Of a stretch of DNA of 64,000 nucleotides, positions 44,796-54,109 are shown one piece after another. This DNA comes from SHAN690 sp041391765 (GTDB lineage: Bacteria; Bacteroidota; Bacteroidia; Flavobacteriales_G; Salibacteraceae), in contig JAWKNJ010000022.1 of the NCBI GenBank assembly GCA_041391765.1, positions 41,061-105,060 on the forward strand, read 5' to 3'. Under the pieces are notes generated by a model. It was not told where the DNA came from and made no database searches. It saw only the letters and a list, made by a program, of their open reading frames with translations. The position numbers were made by a program, and so were the translations under genes. Numbering within the stretch: the stretch's first letter is position 1; the number at the start of each line of letters is the position of its first letter.

Positions 44796-46756
44796 TGAGG
44801 CGAGCCGTCTTAGCTCTTTTTACGATCCTTGTTCTTTGGTTCAACCTCACGTGCGCTCAGTCATCCACCCGAGACAGTCTGCTCATCGAGTTGCAACAAT
44901 CCGACTCGGAAGACACGCTCGCTTTTTTGATCTACTACTACATTGGGGCAGATTGGATGGAAGCTTCACTTGACAGTGCGGAATCGTGGACATACAAGGC
45001 ACTTTCGTTTGCTGAAAACTTGGACTATGAGCGAGGGCAAGCCTACGCCTATTCTCAACTGGGCGTGATCAGCAACACGCGCGAAAACTACCTAGAAGCC
45101 GCCTACCGCTTTGAGCAATGCCTGAATCACTCGAACAGCATGCCGCTGCTAAAGCGATCGTTTATGGTGGGCAACATTGCGCTGATGCACGAAGAGGTGG
45201 GCAACTTCGAAAAGGCCCTTGAGTTTGCCCTACGCTGCCTGAAAATTCGCGAAGAAATTCAGGATACCATCCACATCGCCTATGCGTGTTTTAATGTCGG
45301 CTCGCTGCACCAAAAGCTTGGAAACTGGGATGACGCCATGCACTTCCATACGCGTGCGCTAGAATTGCGCAAAGAGATCACCGGGAAGAGCGATGAATAC
45401 AACGTGATTGAAGATTCTTACTGTGCTATCGCAGAATTGCAGCAGCAAAAGGGACATTGGCATGACGCCATCAAAAACTTCCGACAAGCATTAGCATTGA
45501 TCAAGCCCGATGACGGTAAAACCCGCACGTGGCATGAAGCTGACATTTTTGAAAAGCTGGGTGAGATCAACCTGAAACTTAATCGTCAGGACTCTGCCTT
45601 TTTCTTCTTTGACAAGGCGTTGGGATTAAATCGCGTGGCGGGTTCAGGGCGGTTTTCAGCCACGGCTTCCACCCTGCTGGCCATGGGACGCGCGCACCTC
45701 GGCCTTGGCGCTCCGGCTCTTGCGATCAGCGAGTTGCAGGAAGCACGAACGCTCATTGATACGCTGGACGTGCTTCCGCTTCAGGCAAGCGTGATGCTCG
45801 CACTCTCCAACGCCTATGAGGAACAAGGTGATTTGAAGAATGCGCTGCACTACAAAAAGCGCTACGTGGCGATCAATGATTCACTGATCAATCGCGAAAA
45901 GGTAAATTCCATTCGCGAGATGCAAACACGTTTCGAGACCGAAAAGAAAGACCAGGCCATCATGGAATTGAGCGCTGAAAAAGAACTGGCCGAGGCGCGC
46001 TCACAGCAGCAAAAAACCTTGCTCATCTCCATGCTTGCGGGGATCATCCTAGTAATGATCGCGACACTGCTGATTTTCCGGGCCTACCGGCAAAAAGAAA
46101 AGACTAACCAATTGCTTGAAAAGCGCAATGCCGAAAAGGAGGCATTGCTTAAAGAGATCCACCACCGCGTAAAAAACAACCTACAGGTCATTTCATCGCT
46201 GCTCAACCTGCAAAGCGCCAGCCTCAGCGACCAGGTAGCCTTGGATGCCATCAAGGACGGGCAACACCGTGTGAAATCCATCGCCTTGATCCACCAAAAG
46301 CTCTACCAAACGGAAGACCTTAGCAAAGTCGATTTTCAGGAATACTGCGAGCAATTGGTTTCGTTCCTTTCCAGCACGTTCAGGGTGCAGGGCAAGGATA
46401 TCCAGTGCAGCGTACATGCCTCGGGCATTCAGCTCGACATCGACACGGCCGTGCCGCTCGGACTGATCATCAACGAACTGGTGACCAATGCCTACAAGTA
46501 CGCCTTTGTCAACCAAAGCCTGGGTAGGATCGATATTAAGCTCAGCGAAACTCCCGAAGGCTTGACACTCGAATTGAACGACAACGGCTGTGGCCTGCCG
46601 GAGGGGTTTGACCCCAAACAAAGCAAATCACTGGGCATGAAGCTCGTAAGTATTTTGTCGCGACAGCTGAAAGGAACACTGCACTGGGAGACTGCCGGTG
46701 GAACACGTTATGTGATTGTGTTTAAGGAAACGCAGGCGAGGAAGATGACGGCTTAG
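44795..46756 (+). CDS. TPR-containing sensor histidine kinase (HisKA_2 type)
   Basis: The protein has 653 residues: signal peptide (about 1-23), about seven TPRs (50-370), coiled coil (MQTRFETEKKDQAIMELSAE), membrane helix (about 408-430), then a HisKA_2 dimerisation domain with KEIHHRVKNNLQV (His456/457) and an ATPase domain (GLIINELVTNAYKYAF, ELNDNGCGLPEGF, SLGMKLV). HisKA_2 kinases are related to the HWE/light-sensing group. The neighbouring LytTR regulator is the expected partner, an unusual class pairing. GC content rises toward the 3' end of this gene. Confidence 0.92.
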   Translation: MRRAVLALFTILVLWFNLTCAQSSTRDSLLIELQQSDSEDTLAFLIYYYIGADWMEASLDSAESWTYKALSFAENLDYERGQAYAYSQLGVISNTRENYLEAAYRFEQCLNHSNSMPLLKRSFMVGNIALMHEEVGNFEKALEFALRCLKIREEIQDTIHIAYACFNVGSLHQKLGNWDDAMHFHTRALELRKEITGKSDEYNVIEDSYCAIAELQQQKGHWHDAIKNFRQALALIKPDDGKTRTWHEADIFEKLGEINLKLNRQDSAFFFFDKALGLNRVAGSGRFSATASTLLAMGRAHLGLGAPALAISELQEARTLIDTLDVLPLQASVMLALSNAYEEQGDLKNALHYKKRYVAINDSLINREKVNSIREMQTRFETEKKDQAIMELSAEKELAEARSQQQKTLLISMLAGIILVMIATLLIFRAYRQKEKTNQLLEKRNAEKEALLKEIHHRVKNNLQVISSLLNLQSASLSDQVALDAIKDGQHRVKSIALIHQKLYQTEDLSKVDFQEYCEQLVSFLSSTFRVQGKDIQCSVHASGIQLDIDTAVPLGLIINELVTNAYKYAFVNQSLGRIDIKLSETPEGLTLELNDNGCGLPEGFDPKQSKSLGMKLVSILSRQLKGTLHWETAGGTRYVIVFKETQARKMTA

Positions 46757-47023
46757 AAACATTATATGGCGAGCGGCTGTGTCGCGTGACCATTTTTCAT
46801 CTCGATAGAATACGAACCCGCTGCAAGCACGCTCGATGTGGATCCGTTTCTTTCCAAGCAGAGTCCAAATACACCCTCATTCGTTGGGTATAAGCCACTT
46901 CCGCTGTTACCAGCATGAGACGATCATCAGCAAAATCTTTCCTATCCACATATTTTGACAAAGTCAACTTAAGTCTTGATGTTCTGACGCTAAAAAGTTC
47001 TTAGTCAATTATACCTTCGCGCC
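46757..47023. other. Largest gap: intergenic region with weak minus-strand ORF and promoter box
   Basis: This 267-bp gap is the longest stretch without a confident gene. On the minus strand a frame is open from about 46999 to a stop at 46797-46799; with a TTG at 46967 it would code about 56 residues containing KYVDRKDFADDRLM. No family is recognisable and it could be chance. On the plus strand TACCTTCG (47012-47019), one base from the -7 consensus, ends 4 bases before the trans-sulfuration gene. Confidence 0.35.
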
Positions 47024-48181
47024 ATGCACAATAAGGATCACAAATTCGAAACCAAGGCCCTGCACGCGGGCATTGAGCCGGACTATGCCACAGGCGCAAT
47101 CATGACGCCCATTTACCAGACCTCTACTTATGCTCAGCCGCGCCCCGGGGTTCATAAAGGCTATGAATACAGCCGCACGCTTAACCCCACGCGCCACGCA
47201 TTGGAGAAGAACCTTGCTGCATTAGAAAATGCAGAGTTTGGTCTGGCCTTCGGAAGTGGTTTGGCATCCATTGATGCATGCCTTCGCCTGCTCAATCCTG
47301 GGGAGGAAGTGGTCAGCACCAACGACTTGTATGGAGGGACATATCGCCTCTTCACCAAAGTCCACGAGCGATACGGCTTGAAATTTCACTTCACCGGCAT
47401 GCAAAATCCGGCCGATGTAGAGCCATTAATCAACAGCAAAACGCGCATGATTTGGGTAGAAACTCCTACTAACCCAACGATGAACATCATCGACATTACT
47501 GCTTTTGCAGCGCTAGCTAAAAAGCACAACCTAATCTTGGTGGTGGACAACACGTTTGCCTCACCATTCCTGCAAAATCCGTTGGATTTGGGTGCAGACA
47601 TCGTCATGCATAGCGTCACCAAATACATCGGTGGACACAGTGACGTGGTCATGGGATTTTTGGCACTGAATGACAAGAAACTTCGCGAAGACTTGGCGTT
47701 CATCCAAAACAGTGTGGGTGCGGTGTGCGGCCCGATGGACAGCTTTCTCGTGTTGCGTGGCATCAAAACACTGCACCTCCGCATGCAGCGCCACTGCGAA
47801 AATGGAGAAAAAGTGGCCCACTGGCTCAAAAACCATCCACGCGTGAACAAGGTTTACTGGCCTGGATTTGAGTCGCACCCCAACCACGAGGTCGCGAAAA
47901 AGCAAATGCGCGGATTTGGCGGCATGATCAGTTTTACGCTGAAAGGCGACAAACTGGATGATGCCTTTGACGTGGTGAGCAAACTGAAAGTATTCACCTT
48001 GGCTGAGTCGCTTGGTGGCGTTGAGTCGTTAGCGGGTCATCCGGCTTCGATGACCCATGCGGCTATTCCAAAACAAGAGCGAGAAAAAACGGGTGTCACC
48101 GACTCCCTAATTCGCCTTAGCGTTGGTATCGAGCATGTCGATGACTTGATTACCGACCTCGCTATGGCCCTTCATAAATAA
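47024..48181 (+). CDS. Trans-sulfuration PLP enzyme, cystathionine gamma-synthase/lyase family
   Basis: The protein has 385 residues, the length of cystathionine gamma-synthase or gamma-lyase, shorter than O-acetylhomoserine sulfhydrylases. Motifs: YSRTLNPTRHALEKNLAALE, VSTNDLYGGTYRLF, WVETPTNPTMNIIDI, VVDNTFASPF and the PLP lysine Lys200 in SVTKYIGGHSD. It acts on homoserine esters or cystathionine in methionine/cysteine metabolism; sequence by eye does not separate synthase from lyase. The 3' end overlaps the convergent DUF4249 gene by 20 bp. Confidence 0.9.
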   Translation: MHNKDHKFETKALHAGIEPDYATGAIMTPIYQTSTYAQPRPGVHKGYEYSRTLNPTRHALEKNLAALENAEFGLAFGSGLASIDACLRLLNPGEEVVSTNDLYGGTYRLFTKVHERYGLKFHFTGMQNPADVEPLINSKTRMIWVETPTNPTMNIIDITAFAALAKKHNLILVVDNTFASPFLQNPLDLGADIVMHSVTKYIGGHSDVVMGFLALNDKKLREDLAFIQNSVGAVCGPMDSFLVLRGIKTLHLRMQRHCENGEKVAHWLKNHPRVNKVYWPGFESHPNHEVAKKQMRGFGGMISFTLKGDKLDDAFDVVSKLKVFTLAESLGGVESLAGHPASMTHAAIPKQEREKTGVTDSLIRLSVGIEHVDDLITDLAMALHK

Positions 48182-49142
48182 GGTAATCGTTGTAGTTGTA
48201 GATGGTGACCAAATTGGTGGTCACCAAAACGGTATCTGCGCTGGTAGCTTGTCCGCCCACACATCCGAACCCTGATTCTACATTGGAATAGACCTGAACA
48301 GGTTGTGCAAATGGATCCCCGCCTGCTCCTAACTGTTTGTAATACGAAGACCAAAACTTGTAACTATCCTCGGACAAATTGGTGACCTCGGCAATCACAT
48401 ACACCGGAACGGAGTCAATGTATTGTGAGTCTATTTCACAGGCATCAAGTACGCTGCTAAACAGCATTCCTATGGTATATTCCTGTCCATTAAATAGTTC
48501 ATCTGAAATTATCAGTTGTCCGTAGCCACCTCCCAACAATGATTCATCCGAAGGATATGCATAGGCGTCCCCAACACATGGCTCAAATACAGTCGTTACG
48601 CTATCAATTTGAATCGGAACAAGGGTAGCCAGCGACACGCTCACCTTGTAATAATTTTTAATGGCCCCATCATCTTGAAAGGTGATATTGAGAAATGCTT
48701 GATCATATCCGTAAATTTTCCTTCGTCCTGTATCAACTCTCGTAATGTTCACGCGTTGAGGAATTTCGGTTTTAGCAACAACGCTTTCGTAACCATTAGC
48801 GCTCGCGTAGACCGTATAACCCTCACCTGGAATCGGGTTGAATCCCGCTTTATATAGGTATAGAGGCTCACCAGTTTTTGGATCAAGTTCGAAAGTGCTA
48901 CCCTGCAAATTGTATATGACTCCATGATCCGACTCCACCCTGATCACGGCATTGTGAATCGATTCCAAATCTCCTGATTCTAGGATCCCCTTGCTTGCGT
49001 CAATCTTAAATACAGCCTCACTAGATGGATCAAGAAAACCGTACACACTCAGGCGACTTTCTGTTTCATCGATATCCATTTCAATCACCGTTTGACATCC
49101 AACCACCACGGTAAACAACAATATCTTGAGCAGTTTTTTCAT
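48162..49142 (-). CDS. DUF4249-family lipoprotein
   Basis: The protein has 326 residues with a lipoprotein signal peptide (MKKLLKILLFTVVVGC, Cys16). The mature part shows the DUF4249 layout: DETESRLSVYGFLDPSSEA at the start, VTRVES-like beta strands, GEGYTVYASANGYESVVAKTEIP in the middle, and a Cys-containing C-terminal region (FGCVGGQATS). DUF4249 proteins pair with TonB-dependent receptors and probably form the outer-face lid or partner of the receptor. It overlaps the receptor gene by one base (TGATG). Confidence 0.85.
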   Translation of the reverse strand: MKKLLKILLFTVVVGCQTVIEMDIDETESRLSVYGFLDPSSEAVFKIDASKGILESGDLESIHNAVIRVESDHGVIYNLQGSTFELDPKTGEPLYLYKAGFNPIPGEGYTVYASANGYESVVAKTEIPQRVNITRVDTGRRKIYGYDQAFLNITFQDDGAIKNYYKVSVSLATLVPIQIDSVTTVFEPCVGDAYAYPSDESLLGGGYGQLIISDELFNGQEYTIGMLFSSVLDACEIDSQYIDSVPVYVIAEVTNLSEDSYKFWSSYYKQLGAGGDPFAQPVQVYSNVESGFGCVGGQATSADTVLVTTNLVTIYNYNDYLIYEGP

Positions 49143-51562
49143 CAGAATTTGAAACTATAGGTAACGTAGGGAACAATCGGGAACAAGCTCACTTGAATCA
49201 ACTCCTTTGAATTTTCGGAGGTTCCATTTCCATAGAAAACGGTCTTATCCTGAAAGTACAAGTAGAATGGGTTTTTGCGACTATATGCATTGTACGCACC
49301 TACACTCCATGTTCTGGTGTATCGCTTCTTCTCCTTGTGAAAATTGAATCCAAAATCCAATCGATGATAGGCGGCCATCCGATAGCTGTTTCGATCTCCG
49401 TAATTGTACACATCGCTGGAATAATATGAAAACGCGTTTGCATCAGGAGCCGCATACCTGGAGATTGGAAGTGTGACCGCATTTCCGGTTCCATAAACCC
49501 ACGTAGCCGCAAAATCAACCTTCTTGGAAATCTCTTGAGTCAACACAATGCTCAAGTCATGGCGTCTGTCATATCGATAAGGAAAGGGTTTGCCGAAATT
49601 CAGATTTTCAAATTGACGAGTAGTCCAACTGAGCGTGTACCCAATCCAGCCAGCCGTTTTTCCAACTTTCTTCTGAACAAAAAACTCCGCTCCGTAAGAC
49701 CATCCGCGACCAATTTCGATTTGATCTTCCCAGTTACCCCCAGAGGAGAAATAGCTTGCGCCCTCTTTGTATTCAAGCAGATTGTCCATGGTTTTGTAAT
49801 AGCCCTCTACACTGATTTCATATTTGTTTCGAACTGTTTGCGCAATGCCAAGGGCAACTTGTCTGGAGTCTTCGGGTTTTACCTTACTAGTAGATGGAAC
49901 CCACAAGTCAGTTGGCAATCCAATGGTGGCATTGGTGAGGAGGTGAATGTATTGTTGCATCTGCGCATAGGATGCTTTAATACTGAGATTTTCATTAATG
50001 AGAAAACGGCTGGAGACCCGCGGTTGGAGTGATTGATAATATGACTTTCCGGTCACGAATCCGCTATAGTGCAGTCCAAAGTTCACCTTGAGCCGAGCAC
50101 CAATTTTCACATCGTCCTCAGCGTAGGTAAAAAACTCATGCGCAAAAATCGGGTCAGCACCAAAGGTCGTGTCCACCCCTGCAGCGCCTCCAAAGGACGA
50201 ACTAAACACGTTGACTCCGGGAACAAATGTGTGGTAAATGTCGCCCACACCAAACTTAACTGCATGATTCGGAGAAGGCAGGTAGTCAAAGTCAACCCTG
50301 CCTGACCAATCGTTGATTCCGGATATATACTCAAACTCAAAATCCTGATCATATCCCGGAATCTTAGGCTTGCTTTTGGTTTCGTCTGATTGTCCGATGA
50401 CGAAGCGATATTGGCTATATGTTGCCGTAAAGTTGGCGAATAGCTTGCTGGTAATGATGCGGTTGTATCGCAAAGCTGTGGTTAAGTTTCCCCAGCGCAA
50501 TCCGGCTTTCGTTTTTGTCTCAATGTCATGAGAAGGATCATATGGATAAGTTTCCTGCAACTTGAAATAAAAGTTGTCATCACCCCAATATGAGCTGAGG
50601 TATATGCGATCTTTTGACGAAATCTTCCAATTTACTTTTCCATTCAGATCCGAGAAATAGTATCCGGCTACTCCGTCCACCCCCTCTGTCTTAAACCCGT
50701 ACTTAATGAGTGGTCTTGCCAGTAGGTCAATGTAAGTCCTTCTGCCGGAAATGATGAAAGAGGCTTTGTCCTTCACAATAGGCCCCTCCAAGGTCAGTTT
50801 TGAAGCAACGATGCCCACCGCTCCTGATCCGTGAAAGTCATTCATGTTTCCTTCTTTCATTCTAATATCCACAACAGAAGAAAGCCGCCCACCATAATGG
50901 GCAGGAAAGCCGCCTTTGATCAATTCAACACTGTTGATGGCATCTGTGTTGAAGACCGAGAAAAACCCAAACAAGTGCGATGCGTTATAAACGGGAACGC
51001 CATCCAACAGCATCAAGTTCTGATCAGGACCGCCACCGCGAACATAAAGTCCACTAGTGCCTTCGCTTCCACTTTGCACTCCGGGCAGCAATTGAAGCGT
51101 CTTAAGTACATCCCGTTCTCCCAAAAATGTTGGAATCTTTTCGATGGTCTGGATCGGAATCTCAATCACGCTCATCTGCGATTCTTCCTGGATTTTCTTG
51201 GATTGACTGGCTACAATCTCAACCTCTTGCAGTTCAGAAACTCCGCTCATTTTGAAGTCCATCGTGATGTTGGCATTTAGCGAAACTTTCATCGATGACT
51301 CGCCATATCCAACGAAAGATGCACGCAATTCGTAGTCTCCTTTTGGGAGGGTCAAACTGTAGAATCCATAGGCGTTTGAGGAGGTTCCCTTGTAAGTCAC
51401 CGGATCATAAATGTTGGCTCCGATGAGCTTTTCACCGCTCTTGACATCTTCCACAAATCCGCTGACTGTAAAGTTTTGAGCTATTAATAAATGGGGGAGC
51501 AGGGTGGTCAACATTACCCTGAATACCCAAGAAGTGGGTAGAGACATTAAGCGATTGTGCAT
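49142..51562 (-). CDS. TonB-dependent outer-membrane receptor
   Basis: The protein has 806 residues: signal peptide, carboxypeptidase-like regulatory domain (about 31-115, VSGFVEDVKSGEKLIGANIYD), plug domain (about 125-240, with LYVRGGGPDQNLMLLDGVPVYN and VELIKGGFPAHYGGRLSSVV) and a 22-strand barrel ending in VPYVTYSFKF with terminal Phe. It imports a ligand across the outer membrane using TonB energy. The substrate is not evident; the partner is the DUF4249 lipoprotein, not a SusD. It is divergent from ubiA. Confidence 0.93.
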   Translation of the reverse strand: MHNRLMSLPTSWVFRVMLTTLLPHLLIAQNFTVSGFVEDVKSGEKLIGANIYDPVTYKGTSSNAYGFYSLTLPKGDYELRASFVGYGESSMKVSLNANITMDFKMSGVSELQEVEIVASQSKKIQEESQMSVIEIPIQTIEKIPTFLGERDVLKTLQLLPGVQSGSEGTSGLYVRGGGPDQNLMLLDGVPVYNASHLFGFFSVFNTDAINSVELIKGGFPAHYGGRLSSVVDIRMKEGNMNDFHGSGAVGIVASKLTLEGPIVKDKASFIISGRRTYIDLLARPLIKYGFKTEGVDGVAGYYFSDLNGKVNWKISSKDRIYLSSYWGDDNFYFKLQETYPYDPSHDIETKTKAGLRWGNLTTALRYNRIITSKLFANFTATYSQYRFVIGQSDETKSKPKIPGYDQDFEFEYISGINDWSGRVDFDYLPSPNHAVKFGVGDIYHTFVPGVNVFSSSFGGAAGVDTTFGADPIFAHEFFTYAEDDVKIGARLKVNFGLHYSGFVTGKSYYQSLQPRVSSRFLINENLSIKASYAQMQQYIHLLTNATIGLPTDLWVPSTSKVKPEDSRQVALGIAQTVRNKYEISVEGYYKTMDNLLEYKEGASYFSSGGNWEDQIEIGRGWSYGAEFFVQKKVGKTAGWIGYTLSWTTRQFENLNFGKPFPYRYDRRHDLSIVLTQEISKKVDFAATWVYGTGNAVTLPISRYAAPDANAFSYYSSDVYNYGDRNSYRMAAYHRLDFGFNFHKEKKRYTRTWSVGAYNAYSRKNPFYLYFQDKTVFYGNGTSENSKELIQVSLFPIVPYVTYSFKF

Positions 51563-51629
51563 TGGGGCAATTACATTTGAAATCTTCTCGATTTCACCGC
51601 GAAGGTGATTAACGGATTTGTCATTATCA

Positions 51630-52565
51630 ATGAGCCGTCATCAATTAACACCAAGAGACGTAACAACGATTATTTCGTTTGTAAGACTTCCAAATCTGCT
51701 CTTGATTGTGCTCTTCATGTGGCTCATTCGTTGGTCGCAGTTGGAAGGTGCTTTTGTCACCCATGGGATTTCATTTTGCCTCTCAAACGCTCAGTTCAAT
51801 TTCTTAGTATTTGATGTTTTGATCGTCACACTCATTGGTTATTGGATCAACGATTGGTATGATCGTGAAATAGATAAAATCAATCGACCGAATCGTTTAT
51901 TGGTTCGGCTGGACCTACAGCAAAACGCATTCTACCTTCTCATCCTGGCCATGTTGTGTTTTGGCTCGGCACTAACCTTGAATATTGCCGTGGAAACCGA
52001 CAACCTGCGCTATGTCTGGATCTTTCCAATAAGTATAGTCCTTCTTATGGTATATGCCAAATGGTGGAAGCGATCCGGATTCATCGGGAATGTGCTCGTC
52101 AGCGTGATGATTGCAATATTGCCGGGATTAATTTTGATTTCAGAATTACCCTCGCTTCATCAACTGGCTTCTATCTCTCATGAAGAATTCAACAACATCA
52201 TCAGAGCTATCTGCACATACGCAGCTCTTATGTTTTTCTCGAATTTGAGTCGCGAGATAGTCAAGGATAATGAAGACTTGAAAGGAGACAAGTTGAATGG
52301 CGTACGAAGCCTAGCCGTTCTTATCGGACCAAAAAACACACGATTTATCACAAGCAGTTTATTGCTTCTCTCCATTGCTGTCGAACTTTATTTCATCGGA
52401 AACCTGAGTTTGAACGCAAGTAATTCAGTCTTCGCGGGAGTCATCACCATCATGTGTTTAAGCTTGATTCTAATCTCTTTTTTTGCTCCGAAATCCCATT
52501 CACTGCAAAGCACCCTTCACAAAGTGCTTATGCTCACAGGTGTTCTTCAATTGTTGGTTCTTTAG
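51630..52565 (+). CDS. UbiA-family prenyltransferase
   Basis: The protein has 311 residues from ATG 51630 (MSRHQLTPRD; a TTG four codons up is less likely) and about eight to nine membrane helices. The two aspartate-rich sites are present: NDWYDREID (74-82) followed by KINRPNR, and REIVKDNEDLKGD later. In Flavobacteriia such proteins are annotated as geranylgeranylglycerol-phosphate geranylgeranyltransferase-like, but the quinone branch (UbiA/MenA) cannot be excluded by eye. Precursors come from the MEP pathway (dxs at 3.5 kb). Confidence 0.87.
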   Translation: MSRHQLTPRDVTTIISFVRLPNLLLIVLFMWLIRWSQLEGAFVTHGISFCLSNAQFNFLVFDVLIVTLIGYWINDWYDREIDKINRPNRLLVRLDLQQNAFYLLILAMLCFGSALTLNIAVETDNLRYVWIFPISIVLLMVYAKWWKRSGFIGNVLVSVMIAILPGLILISELPSLHQLASISHEEFNNIIRAICTYAALMFFSNLSREIVKDNEDLKGDKLNGVRSLAVLIGPKNTRFITSSLLLLSIAVELYFIGNLSLNASNSVFAGVITIMCLSLILISFFAPKSHSLQSTLHKVLMLTGVLQLLVL

Positions 52566-52575
52566 TCCCGCGATG

Positions 52576-52605
52576 TTGCCTGTCTAAAAAAACATCTATT
52601 TTTCG
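52576..52605 (+). promoter_or_regulatory. Putative promoter of the small lipoprotein gene
   Basis: TTG (52576-52578), 18 bp, then TATTTTTCG (52597-52605), a near match to the -7 element, 16 bases before the ATG at 52622. Confidence 0.35.
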
Positions 52606-52621
52606 CCTCAAATCAACCACT

Positions 52622-53179
52622 ATGAGATTATTCAATGTGTTCATGGTTTTGGCTGTCGCTGGTCTTTGCTCTTGCGGTGGTGGAAGCAATGAAGGTGAAG
52701 CTGGCGAAGGAACGGAAGAAGTATCTAGCCTTCCGGCCGTGCTTCAAAACAGAGTCACTAACTACGACATGAGCGAGTACTTTGTGAATGCTACTTTCAT
52801 TATCCCAGACTCATCACGCGGCATTCCAGAGGTGATAGAAAATGCTTTCGGTGGTGTGCAGTTGACCGTTGGCAATTCCTACAATATCGTGATCAATGAG
52901 CATTTGGAAGGTACCATTCAATCAAAGACACAGGAGCTTAGTGAAGATTTGATGTATAAGAATGAGATTGTCGAGCAAGGAACGGACTTCATTTTGTACA
53001 AATCCGTGATCGCTGATTCGTATGTGGATCCAGTATTTCATTTCTACGCAATCAAGACCATTGGAGGAACGAACTTCGAGATTCACGACTACAGCGAGGA
53101 AGGCGGATATGCTGAGTCGCAGGCGCGTTTCATGCTGGAGAGTGTAAATCATTTACAACCAAATAATCCAGCATCTTGA
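52622..53179 (+). CDS. Small lipoprotein of unknown function
   Basis: The protein has 185 residues with an N-terminal signal and a likely lipobox (AGLCSCGGG, Cys18) followed by a Gly/Glu-rich linker. The start ATG at 52622 is chosen because the frame open further up lies inside ubiA. The mature part has alternating acidic and hydrophobic stretches (LYKSVIADSYVDPVFHFYA) and no recognised motif. Confidence 0.7.
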   Translation: MRLFNVFMVLAVAGLCSCGGGSNEGEAGEGTEEVSSLPAVLQNRVTNYDMSEYFVNATFIIPDSSRGIPEVIENAFGGVQLTVGNSYNIVINEHLEGTIQSKTQELSEDLMYKNEIVEQGTDFILYKSVIADSYVDPVFHFYAIKTIGGTNFEIHDYSEEGGYAESQARFMLESVNHLQPNNPAS

Positions 53180-53207
53180 CGATGGTTTAAATCTAATATT
53201 AAATTTG
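53176..53207 (+). promoter_or_regulatory. Promoter of the secreted protein at 53247
   Basis: TTG (53176-53178), 21 bp, then TAAATTTG (53200-53207), a perfect -7 match. The predicted leader is about 35 bases. Confidence 0.5.
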
Positions 53208-53246
53208 TGCTTGCTACAGATTGAAACATTGACCAAAACGACCCGA

Positions 53247-54050
53247 ATGACTGCTGTTCTGAGAAATTTGTTGTTCCTGATTTTAGCGCTTGGAGTTACT
53301 CCTGTGTTTGCCGGGAACATTGTTCTGGAGGGAAACTATCAGGGCAAGAATCTTTATGTCAAGAATCCTTACTCAGGAGCGGGAGTCGGTTTCTGCGTTT
53401 TTGAAGTAACCGTTAATGGAAGCGTGACCACCGATGAGTGGAACTCCAGCGCTTTCGAAATCGATCTTAGCATTCACGATCTTGATTTGGGCGATGAAGT
53501 CGTAGTGGTTATCAAGCATAAGGATGACTGCCCATCCCCAAAGGTCCTCAATCCCGAAGTCCTCAATCCAAAGAGCACATACAAAACACAAAGCATTTCA
53601 GTCAGCGGAAACGGTTTATTGAATTGGAGCACAACCGAAGAAGCTGGTGTATTGACTTACACAGTTGAGCAGTATCGCTGGAACAAGTGGGTTTATGTTG
53701 GAGAAGTGGAAGGAGCAGGAAGAACCGGAAAGACGAACAACTACTCTTTTCAAATCACCCCTCACTCCGGAGAAAACAAATTTCGCGTGAAGCAGGTTGA
53801 CTACACCGGAATCCCACGCTATTCGCCAACAGCAAACTTCACTTCAAGCCAAGCAACCGTTACATTTAGCCCGGTTAAAGTGGAAAGCAACATTGATTTC
53901 AGTGCTGAAACCATGTATGAGGTTTATGACATTCATGGAAACATAGTTAAGAAAGGCTACTCGAATAAGATTGACGCGACCAATTTGAAAAAGGGACTCT
54001 ACTATCTGAATTATGATAATTCAACTGCAGAGTTCATGAAGAAGAATTAA
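53247..54050 (+). CDS. Secreted beta-rich protein with degenerate T9SS-like C-terminus
   Basis: The protein has 267 residues from ATG 53247, with signal peptide MTAVLRNLLFLILALGVTPVFA. The body has an Ig-like/FN3-like pattern (LLNWSTTEEAGVLTYTVEQY, WVYVGEVEGAGRTG) and ends with YEVYDIHGNIVKKGYSNKID...LKKGLYYLNYD, which resembles the last strands of a T9SS type A domain, although the usual YPNP start is lost and the chain ends MKKN. A strong terminator follows the stop by 22 bases. Confidence 0.75.
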   Translation: MTAVLRNLLFLILALGVTPVFAGNIVLEGNYQGKNLYVKNPYSGAGVGFCVFEVTVNGSVTTDEWNSSAFEIDLSIHDLDLGDEVVVVIKHKDDCPSPKVLNPEVLNPKSTYKTQSISVSGNGLLNWSTTEEAGVLTYTVEQYRWNKWVYVGEVEGAGRTGKTNNYSFQITPHSGENKFRVKQVDYTGIPRYSPTANFTSSQATVTFSPVKVESNIDFSAETMYEVYDIHGNIVKKGYSNKIDATNLKKGLYYLNYDNSTAEFMKKN

Positions 54051-54072
54051 TTCGATTTTTAAACCCTGATTA

Positions 54073-54098
54073 AACCCCTCTGTTGAGGGGTTTTTTTT
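54073..54098 (+). terminator. Strong rho-independent terminator
   Basis: AACCCCTC (54073-54080), loop TGTT, GAGGGGTT (54085-54092), then T to 54098: eight perfect pairs and a clean T-run. It ends the secreted-protein transcript only 11 bases before the mce start. Confidence 0.9.
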
Positions 54099-54109
54099 GC
54101 TCCCAACTC

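Noticed and set aside
46193..46621. Minus-strand ORF of 142 codons
   Set aside because: Antisense to the conserved kinase domain of the HisKA_2 protein.
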